Below are positions 8,888 through 15,286 of a DNA stretch of 64,000 nt, one piece after another. Within the stretch, counting starts at the first letter, position 1. Each line of letters opens with the position of its first letter. Source of the stretch: Massilia pinisoli (GTDB lineage: Bacteria; Pseudomonadota; Gammaproteobacteria; Burkholderiales; Burkholderiaceae_D); the NCBI RefSeq assembly GCF_024753285.1, contig NZ_JANUGW010000018.1, positions 1-64,000 of the forward strand, given 5' to 3'. Made by a program: the position numbers and the translations under genes. Under the pieces are notes generated by a model. It did not search any database. It was given only the letters and a program-made list of their open reading frames with translations, and had not been told where the DNA came from.

Positions 8888-9724
8888 TTACTTCTTGCGC
8901 GACGAGCGCGCCGACTTGCCGCCCTGCGTCACGACGCGCAGCGGCGGCGTGGTGTCGGCCGGCGTGACGATCGGCAGGTCGACTTGCGGGCCCGCTTCCA
9001 GCGGCACGGTGGAAGCGATCGGATGCTCGGCGGCGGCCGGCTTCGGCGCCACCTCGTTCAAGGCCTTGGACAGCGGCTTGGCCTTGGCGCGCGGCGTGTC
9101 GTCGGCGATGGCCGTTTCCACCGGATCGGGCGCCGGTGCCGCCGCTTCGGCGGTCACGGCCTCCGTCACGGTGGTCGTCGGTGCTTCGGCCGGCGCGGCG
9201 TCGGCGTGCGCGTGCACGAGCGGGTCGGCGCTGTGGGCGACTGCATCCAGCGCCGCTTCGGTCAGCGCCTCGCCCGTTTCGATGGCGGCCTGGGCGATCT
9301 CGCTGTTGACGGTCGTGGCATCGGCCGTCGCGATGGCCGCCTGCTCCATCAACTGCGGCACGGACGTTGGGATGTTCATCGTCGCGGCGGGGACGAGCTG
9401 CAGCGGCGACGGCTGCGTGCTCCAGGTGCGCTCGTGGGTGCCGGTGGCGATGCCCAGCAGCTCGCGGCCGTAGGTGAAGAATTGCTGCCACTGCCCTTGG
9501 GCCGTCGAGCCGATGGCGATCAGATCGCGCGGATTATTCGCTTCGAGCAATTGCTTGAACGTGCCCGCGGCTTGTTCGACCGATGCGCGGGAAGTCTTCA
9601 TGTTGAGTGCAATCAGCTGTTCAGCGCTGTCGAGCGCGCGCTGGCTCAAAGCCCGGAACACGTCGAGCTGGGCTTCCCATTGGGACTTGCGGACGGCGGA
9701 CAACTGTTCGGAAAGTAAAGTCAT
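8888..9724 (-). CDS. Phasin family protein (PHA granule-associated)
   Basis: This 278-residue protein has an N-terminal phasin domain (about residues 5-110). Helices such as QWEAQLDVFRALSQRALDS and the segment FKQLLEANNPRDLIAIGS are typical of PhaP-like proteins. They coat polyhydroxyalkanoate granules in the cytoplasm and control their size and number. The remainder (about 120-278) is a long Ala/Pro/Thr-rich tail ending in a basic patch, RSSRKK. The tail makes it longer than the roughly 190 residues of classical PhaP. AAGGAAC lies upstream of the ATG. A TGC-N3-GCA element 43 bases upstream resembles PhaR sites. No other PHA gene is in the window. Confidence 0.88.
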   Translation of the reverse strand: MTLLSEQLSAVRKSQWEAQLDVFRALSQRALDSAEQLIALNMKTSRASVEQAAGTFKQLLEANNPRDLIAIGSTAQGQWQQFFTYGRELLGIATGTHERTWSTQPSPLQLVPAATMNIPTSVPQLMEQAAIATADATTVNSEIAQAAIETGEALTEAALDAVAHSADPLVHAHADAAPAEAPTTTVTEAVTAEAAAPAPDPVETAIADDTPRAKAKPLSKALNEVAPKPAAAEHPIASTVPLEAGPQVDLPIVTPADTTPPLRVVTQGGKSARSSRKK

Positions 9725-9766
9725 CGGAGTTCCTTGTCTTTCAGGTTATGACCGTTAGGTTTATGA

Positions 9767-9775
9767 TGCACTGCA
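9767..9775. promoter_or_regulatory. Candidate PhaR-type site before the phasin gene
   Basis: TGCACTGCA fits the TGC-N3-GCA pattern I recall for PhaR operators of phasin genes. It lies 43 bases upstream of the phasin start codon in an AT-rich leader. A nine-base match of this kind can occur by chance. Confidence 0.3.
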
Positions 9776-9871
9776 ATAATACGAGTGTAAATGGCTTTAT
9801 GCGGGTTGAAAAGCGAATTCTATGTTGTTTTTATAATGAAATCTTGCGGTGCAGCATTAGGGTTTGATATG

Positions 9872-9890
9872 GATCATTGACAAGATGATC
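9872..9890. promoter_or_regulatory. Inverted repeat over a -35-like box before the deaminase gene
   Basis: GATCAT-N7-ATGATC is a perfect six-base dyad. The TTGACA at 9877-9882 overlaps it, with a weak -10 candidate TAATCT downstream at roughly 15 bases. It could be an operator-promoter pair for the deaminase gene that starts at 9936. The binding protein is unknown. Confidence 0.35.
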
Positions 9891-9935
9891 ATCGTGGTAA
9901 TCTGATGTGGTTCCCACTCATCAGGAGTCATCCGC

Positions 9936-11210
9936 ATGGACCTCGTCCTCCGCAACGCCACCCTGCCGGACGGCCGCCGCGTCGACATCGGCATCGAGGG
10001 TGGCCGCATCGCCGCCGTCGAGCCCGCGTTAGCGCTGCAAGGGGCGCGCGAGATCGACGTCGGCGGCGACCTCGTGACGCCGCCGTTTGTCGATGCCCAT
10101 TTCCACATGGACGCCACGCTCAGCTACGGCCTGCCGCGCGTGAACGAATCCGGCACGCTGCTGGAAGGTATTGCGCTGTGGGGCGAACTGAAGCCGCAAC
10201 TGGCGCAGGAGGCGCTCGTCGAGCGCGCGTTGCGCTACTGCGACTGGGCCGTCGCACGAGGGCTGCTCGCGATCCGCACGCACGTCGACGTGTGCGACGA
10301 CCGGCTGCTGGCCGTGGAAGCGCTGCTCGACGTCAAGCGCCGCGTCGCGCCGTACATCGACATGCAGCTCGTGGCGTTTCCGCAGGACGGCCTGCTGCGC
10401 AGCCCGACCGCGCTCGCGAACCTGAAGCGCGCGATCCGCATGGGCGTGGACGTCGTCGGCGGCATCCCGCATTTCGAGCGCACGATGGCCGACGGCGCCG
10501 AATCCGTCCGGCTGCTGTGCGAATTCGCGGCGGAGCAGGGCCTGATGGTCGACATGCATTGCGACGAAAGCGACGACCCGCTGTCGCGCCACATCGAGAC
10601 CCTTGCCGCGGAAACCTTGCGCCTGGGCTTGCAAGGCCGCGTGGCCGGGTCGCACCTGACGTCCATGCATTCGATGGACAATTACTACGTGAGCAAGCTG
10701 CTGCCGCTGATGGCGGAATCCGGCGTCGCCGCGATCGCCAATCCCCTGATCAACATCACCTTGCAGGGCCGCCACGACACCTATCCGAAACGGCGCGGCA
10801 TGACCCGCGTGCCGGAACTGCTGGCGGCCGGCGTGCCGGTGGCGTTCGGCCACGATTGCGTGATGGACCCGTGGTACGGCCTCGGCTCCGGCGACATGCT
10901 GGAAGTGGCGCATATGGGGTTGCACGTCGCGCAGATGACGGGGCAGGCCGCGATGCGCCAGTGTTTCCAGGCGGTGACCGAGACGCCGGCGCGTATCCTC
11001 GGCCTCGCCGGCTACGGCATCGCGCCGGGCTGCCGCGCCGACCTCGTCTGGCTCGATGCCGGCGACCCCGTCGAGGCGATCCGCCTGCGCGCGGCTCGCC
11101 GGCTCGTGGTGCGCGCGGGCCGGGTCGTCAGCGAGGCGCCGCCCGCGCGCGCGACCTTGCGCTTGCCGGACCGGCCGCCGACGGTCGATTTCCGTTTGGA
11201 ACGTAAATAG
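9936..11210 (+). CDS. Cytosine deaminase-like amidohydrolase
   Basis: This 424-residue metal-dependent deaminase aligns closely with E. coli CodA, which converts cytosine to uracil and ammonia in pyrimidine salvage. Numbering runs at a constant offset of six. Metal ligands His55 and His57 (AHFHMD), substrate Gln150 (AFPQDG), His208 and Glu211 (DMHCDE) and catalytic Asp307 all match. The distal segments DTYPKRRGMTRV and MGLHVAQM also match. The position equivalent to E. coli Asp314, known to tune substrate preference, is Cys308 here (FGHDCVMDPWY). The true substrate may therefore be another 2- or 4-aminopyrimidine or purine. AGGAG precedes the ATG. No CodB permease is adjacent. Confidence 0.85.
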   Translation: MDLVLRNATLPDGRRVDIGIEGGRIAAVEPALALQGAREIDVGGDLVTPPFVDAHFHMDATLSYGLPRVNESGTLLEGIALWGELKPQLAQEALVERALRYCDWAVARGLLAIRTHVDVCDDRLLAVEALLDVKRRVAPYIDMQLVAFPQDGLLRSPTALANLKRAIRMGVDVVGGIPHFERTMADGAESVRLLCEFAAEQGLMVDMHCDESDDPLSRHIETLAAETLRLGLQGRVAGSHLTSMHSMDNYYVSKLLPLMAESGVAAIANPLINITLQGRHDTYPKRRGMTRVPELLAAGVPVAFGHDCVMDPWYGLGSGDMLEVAHMGLHVAQMTGQAAMRQCFQAVTETPARILGLAGYGIAPGCRADLVWLDAGDPVEAIRLRAARRLVVRAGRVVSEAPPARATLRLPDRPPTVDFRLERK

Positions 11211-11355
11211 CAGGCGGGACAGTAACGCAGGGCATGAAAACTTTCCTACCTTAATTCAGCGGAAATTTTCTACGTCCCCTTACGGGTTTGGCAGCCGTGC
11301 GGCCAAATCATTCGGTAAAATCTTGCGCTTTCGATACATCCCAGCAGGGCACGCA

Positions 11356-11886
11356 GTGAAAGATATCCAGATCCGTCCAGCAACTGAAAGCGATTTCAAT
11401 GCGATGTGGACCATCTTCCAGGCGCACGCGGCCGAGGGCGAAACGTATGCCCAGGATGCCGGGACGAGCCGCGAAGAGACGTACGACTATTGGTTCGCGC
11501 CCGAGGCATCGACCTATGTCGCAGTGCGCGGCGAGGATCGCCTCCTGGGGATGTACAAGCTGCAGCCGAACCACGTGGGGCGCGGCGCCCACGTGGCGAA
11601 CGCATCGTACATGGTCAGCCCGAACGCGCAAGGCGTGGGCGTGGGCCACCTGCTCGGGGAGCACAGCATCGGCGAGGCGCGGCGCCAGGGCTATCTCGCC
11701 ATGCAGTTCAACTTCGTCGTCAGCACGAACAACCCGGCGATCCACCTGTGGAAGCGGCTCGGCTTTTCCATCGTCGGCACCTTGCCGAAGGCGTATCGGC
11801 ACCGCCGGCTGGGCTATGTCGACGCGTACGTGATGTACAAGCTGCTGGAAGACCCGGCGCGCTGGCCGCTGCCGGAAGAAGACTGA
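11356..11886 (+). CDS. GNAT family N-acetyltransferase
   Basis: A 176-residue GNAT acetyltransferase, counted from a GTG start at 11356 that places the first strand (DIQIRPATESDF) at the N-terminus. The acetyl-CoA loop is visible around NAQGVGVGHLLGEH. The C-terminal GNAT segments NNPAIHLWKRLGF and GYVDAYVMYK are present too. The substrate is not predictable. A second GNAT gene begins four bases after its stop, so the two form an operon. The first internal ATG (11403) would cut into the fold, which is why GTG is preferred. Confidence 0.82.
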   Translation: MKDIQIRPATESDFNAMWTIFQAHAAEGETYAQDAGTSREETYDYWFAPEASTYVAVRGEDRLLGMYKLQPNHVGRGAHVANASYMVSPNAQGVGVGHLLGEHSIGEARRQGYLAMQFNFVVSTNNPAIHLWKRLGFSIVGTLPKAYRHRRLGYVDAYVMYKLLEDPARWPLPEED

Positions 11887-11889
11887 CGC

Positions 11890-12444
11890 GTGGAGATCGC
11901 CGCGACAGCGCGCCTGCGCCTGCGTACCGTCCACCTCGGCGATGCCGACTTCTATCTCGCGCTCGTCAACGACCCCGGCTTCCTCGAACACATCGGCGAC
12001 CGTGGCATCCGCACGCGCGACGATGCCGTGCAGGCGCTGCTCGACGGGCCCATGGCGATGCAGCGCGCGCGCGGTCATTCGCTGTACGTCGTCGAGCTGA
12101 AGGAGGGCGGGGCGCCCATCGGCATGTGCGGCCTGATCAAGCGCGAAACGCTGGACGGCATCGACATCGGCTACGCCTACCTCGCCGCGCATCGCGGCCG
12201 CGGCTATGCCTACGAGGCCGGCATGGCCGTGCTGGGCCTCGCGCCCAGGCTGGGTCTGACGCGCGTGCTTGCGATCACGTCGCCGAACAACGTCGCGTCG
12301 AACGGCCTGCTGCGCAAGATGGGCATGCGGTTCGAACGCGTCGTCCACCTCGTGCCGGGCGACGCGGGCAGCAATCTGTACAGCATCGATATCGAACAGA
12401 GCACAGAATGTTGCCGTACGGACACAAATATTCACGAATTGTAA
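11890..12444 (+). CDS. GNAT acetyltransferase, RimJ/RimL-like
   Basis: A 184-residue acetyltransferase of the RimJ/RimL-like subgroup, starting at GTG 11890. Landmarks are the N-terminal TARLRLRTVHLGDADFYLAL, the central PIGMCGLIKRETLDGIDIGY and the acetyl-CoA loop HRGRGYAYEA. The closing segment is NNVASNGLLRKMGMRFE. Such enzymes acetylate N-termini of proteins or small amines. It sits four bases downstream of the other GNAT gene and is probably cotranscribed with it. The role within the pair is unknown. Confidence 0.82.
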   Translation: MEIAATARLRLRTVHLGDADFYLALVNDPGFLEHIGDRGIRTRDDAVQALLDGPMAMQRARGHSLYVVELKEGGAPIGMCGLIKRETLDGIDIGYAYLAAHRGRGYAYEAGMAVLGLAPRLGLTRVLAITSPNNVASNGLLRKMGMRFERVVHLVPGDAGSNLYSIDIEQSTECCRTDTNIHEL

Positions 12445-12513
12445 CGCCGTCATTGGCTTTGTAGTTTCGCTTGGTCATCATTCATTCTGACTCTGTGAAT
12501 GGTAGCGATCATC

Positions 12514-14208
12514 ATGAAACTCGTGAATTTGAAAATCTCCGTGCGCCTGGGCTTGCTGGGCGGGTTTTTCCTGCTCGCCATGCTCGTCGTCAGCGTCAAT
12601 GCCTGGCGTGCGCTGGGTAACGCCAACGAGCGAGCTTCGGCTGCGCTGACCAAGGTCGAGGCACTGGCCCAGGCGGCGGACATGGCGCGCAGCGCCCAGG
12701 TGGAATTCAAGATCCAGGTGCAGGAATGGAAGAACATCCTGATCCGCGGCAGCAACGCGGCCGACTTCAAGAAATATCAGGACGGTTTCGAAAAGAGCGC
12801 CGCCGGAACGCTGGGCGAACTCGACAAGCTGAAGACGGTCCTGGCCGCGCAAGGTGCCGCGACGGACAAGGTGGACGCTGCCCAGGCTGCGTTGCGCGAA
12901 CTGAACGACCACTATCACGCCGCGCTGAAGACCTACGACGGTGCCAACCCGGAGAGCTACAAGCTGCTCGACCAGCAGGTCAAGGGCATGGACCGGGCGC
13001 CGACGACGCAGATCGACGGCATCGTCAACGGCATCCAGGATTATGCGAAGACGACCATCGCGGCGATGCGCCGGGACAAGGAAGCCGCCGAGCAGGCCGA
13101 GCGTCGCCTTGCCATCGTCACCTTCGCCACCGTGCTGCTCGTGGCGGCCGCCGTCACGACGTGGCTCGCGCGCAGCATCACGCGTCCGATCCACGATGCC
13201 GTGACCATCGCCCGCACCGTCGCCGCCGGCGACCTCACGCATCCCATCGTCGTCGACCGCAAGGACGAAATCGGGATGCTGCTGGACGCGCTGCGGCACA
13301 TGCAGGGCAGCCTGGCCGGCATCGTCGCGCGCGTGCGCAGCGGCACCGATACGATTTCCGTGGCCACGAGCGAGATCGCCCAGGGCAACCAGGACCTGGC
13401 CGCGCGCACCGAAGAGCAGGCCAGCTCGGTCGAGGAGACGGTGGCATCGATGGACCAGCTGACGACCTCCGTGCGCGCCAGCCGCGACAGCGCGGACCAC
13501 GCGAAGCGCATGGCCAACGAGGCCTCCGGCGTCGCCACCCGCGGCGGCGCCGCCGTGGCGCAGGTGGTCAGCACGATGGGCGAGATCGACGCCGCGTCGC
13601 ACAAGATCGTCGACATCATCGGCGTCATCGATGGCATCGCGTTCCAGACGAACATCCTTGCCCTGAACGCGGCCGTGGAAGCGGCGCGCGCCGGCGAACA
13701 GGGTCGGGGCTTCGCCGTCGTGGCCTCCGAAGTGCGCACGCTCGCGCAGCGTTCGGCCAGCGCGGCCAAGGAGATCAAGGCGCTGATCGGCGATTCCGTC
13801 GACAAGGTCAAGACGGGCACGCGCCTCGTGGGCGAGGCCGGCGGCATGATGCAGGACGTGGTGGACAGCGTGCAGCGCGTGGCCGGCATCATCGCCGAGA
13901 TCACGGACGCGGCCACGCACCAGAGCGACGGCATCACGCAAGTCAACGAGGCGATGGGGCAGATGGACGCCGTCGTGCAGCAGAATTCCGCGCTGGTGGA
14001 AGAAGCGGCCGCCGCGGCGGACGCCCTGCAGCAGCAGGCGCTCGCACTGGCCGAGGCAGTGGGCGTGTTCCGCCTGGCCGGCGATGCGCAAGCTCGCGAC
14101 ACCGCGCCCGTAGCGCATGTCATTCCGTCTGCGCCCGCGCGCAAGGCCGTGGCCGCACCGAAGCGCGAGCCGGCGCTCGCGGACGCCGACGGCTGGGAAA
14201 CGTTCTAA
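12514..14208 (+). CDS. Methyl-accepting chemotaxis protein
   Basis: A 564-residue chemoreceptor: transmembrane helix 1 (about 10-30), a four-helix-bundle periplasmic sensor (about 35-190), transmembrane helix 2 (about 200-217), a HAMP domain and a long signalling hairpin. The kinase-contact tip is IDGIAFQTNILALNAAVE, followed by AARAGEQGRGFAVVASEVR. The C-terminus ends GWETF, matching the tethering pentapeptide that recruits CheR and CheB. It is therefore probably a high-abundance Tar/Tsr-like receptor. An ATG at 12499 would add five residues. The ligand is unknown, and no che genes are in the window. The gene converges on the esterase gene with one base between them. Confidence 0.93.
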   Translation: MKLVNLKISVRLGLLGGFFLLAMLVVSVNAWRALGNANERASAALTKVEALAQAADMARSAQVEFKIQVQEWKNILIRGSNAADFKKYQDGFEKSAAGTLGELDKLKTVLAAQGAATDKVDAAQAALRELNDHYHAALKTYDGANPESYKLLDQQVKGMDRAPTTQIDGIVNGIQDYAKTTIAAMRRDKEAAEQAERRLAIVTFATVLLVAAAVTTWLARSITRPIHDAVTIARTVAAGDLTHPIVVDRKDEIGMLLDALRHMQGSLAGIVARVRSGTDTISVATSEIAQGNQDLAARTEEQASSVEETVASMDQLTTSVRASRDSADHAKRMANEASGVATRGGAAVAQVVSTMGEIDAASHKIVDIIGVIDGIAFQTNILALNAAVEAARAGEQGRGFAVVASEVRTLAQRSASAAKEIKALIGDSVDKVKTGTRLVGEAGGMMQDVVDSVQRVAGIIAEITDAATHQSDGITQVNEAMGQMDAVVQQNSALVEEAAAAADALQQQALALAEAVGVFRLAGDAQARDTAPVAHVIPSAPARKAVAAPKREPALADADGWETF

Positions 14209-14209
14209 A

Positions 14210-15286
14210 TCACTGGCGTGCCGAGCCCCACGGGAAGAACCACGTGAGCGGCTTGTCGACGCGCGCCGCCCACGACGCCTCGTTGTGGCGCCCGCCCTCG
14301 GCCTTGTAGAACAGCAGGTCGTCGCCGTCGCGCCAGCCCTTCGCCAGCATGGCGTCGCGCATCTTCGTCGTGTCGTCCAGGCCGTCGTCGCGCGTGCCGG
14401 CGTCGAGGTAGAACTTCACGGGCACGCGGTCCGGCACCTTCGTCAGCAAGGTCCCGTTGTTCCACCAGAACGAGCTGGAGACGCCGCCCGCCTTCGAGAA
14501 GATGTCCGGATGGTGCTGCCCGATCAGCACCGACGCGATGCCGCCCAGCGACGAGCCCATGATCGCCGTCGTGTCCTTGCCGGGCAGCGTGCGGTACGTG
14601 CGGTCGACGTACGGCTTCACCGTCTCCACGATGAACGCGTCGTACGCGGCCAGCTTGCCGCCGCCGTATTTCGGGTCGCAGCAGGGCGTGTATTCGGCGA
14701 TGCGCTCCGGCGTGTTGTCGATGCCGACGACGATCACCTCGTCCATCACGCCCGTCGCCACGAGGCGGTTGATCGTCTCGTCGATGCCCCATTCGACGCC
14801 GAACGACGCCGTCTTCGCATCGAACAGGTTCTGGCCGTCGTGCATGTACAGCACGGGATAGCGCTTGGCCAGGTTCTCGCCGTAGCTGGGCGGCAGGTAG
14901 ATGCGGAGCGCGCGCTTGTTGGAGAGTTGCGGCGAGGCGACGTCCTTCACGATCGTCACCTTGCCGAACGGCGCGCCGAAGAACGGGTAGATGTCGAGCG
15001 TCGAGCCGGCGGCGAGCTTGTACACGCCGCCGATCGACACCTTGTCCGCGCCGAGCGTCGGTTTCATCTGGATGTCGCCCAGCGCGTCCGGCCACGTGAA
15101 CGTCCACACGTTCAGCGGGCCGAGGTCGCGCGTGGCGGGCACGCCCTGCGACCAGCCGGCGGCGCCCTTGTCGGCGCGCACCTGGATGACGTCCTTTCCC
15201 GCTGCGTAGTGCACGCGCACGGTGGTGGCGCCGGCCGGCGCCTGCGCGAGCAGCAGGGCCGCCGCGGCGATTGCGAGGTGTTTCAT
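14210..15286 (-). CDS. Secreted alpha/beta-hydrolase esterase, Fes-like
   Basis: A 358-residue exported hydrolase. It has a signal peptide (about 1-20), an N-terminal beta-sandwich resembling the carbohydrate- or siderophore-binding part of Fes-like esterases (about 22-110), and a catalytic esterase domain. The nucleophile is the middle Ser of GSSLG. The acid and base are probably the Asp in LDAGTRDD and the His in GGRHNEASW. Related enzymes cleave siderophore trilactones, feruloyl or acetyl esters of polysaccharides. The ATG overlaps the stop of the upstream glycosidase (ATGA), so it is coupled to that gene. This favours a polysaccharide ester substrate over a siderophore. Confidence 0.85.
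   Translation of the reverse strand: MKHLAIAAAALLLAQAPAGATTVRVHYAAGKDVIQVRADKGAAGWSQGVPATRDLGPLNVWTFTWPDALGDIQMKPTLGADKVSIGGVYKLAAGSTLDIYPFFGAPFGKVTIVKDVASPQLSNKRALRIYLPPSYGENLAKRYPVLYMHDGQNLFDAKTASFGVEWGIDETINRLVATGVMDEVIVVGIDNTPERIAEYTPCCDPKYGGGKLAAYDAFIVETVKPYVDRTYRTLPGKDTTAIMGSSLGGIASVLIGQHHPDIFSKAGGVSSSFWWNNGTLLTKVPDRVPVKFYLDAGTRDDGLDDTTKMRDAMLAKGWRDGDDLLFYKAEGGRHNEASWAARVDKPLTWFFPWGSARQ

Noticed and set aside
12455..12475. TGTAGTTTCGCTTGG before the chemoreceptor gene as a HexR-like site
   Set aside because: The left half-site is perfect but the right half is unrelated, so a dyad is absent.
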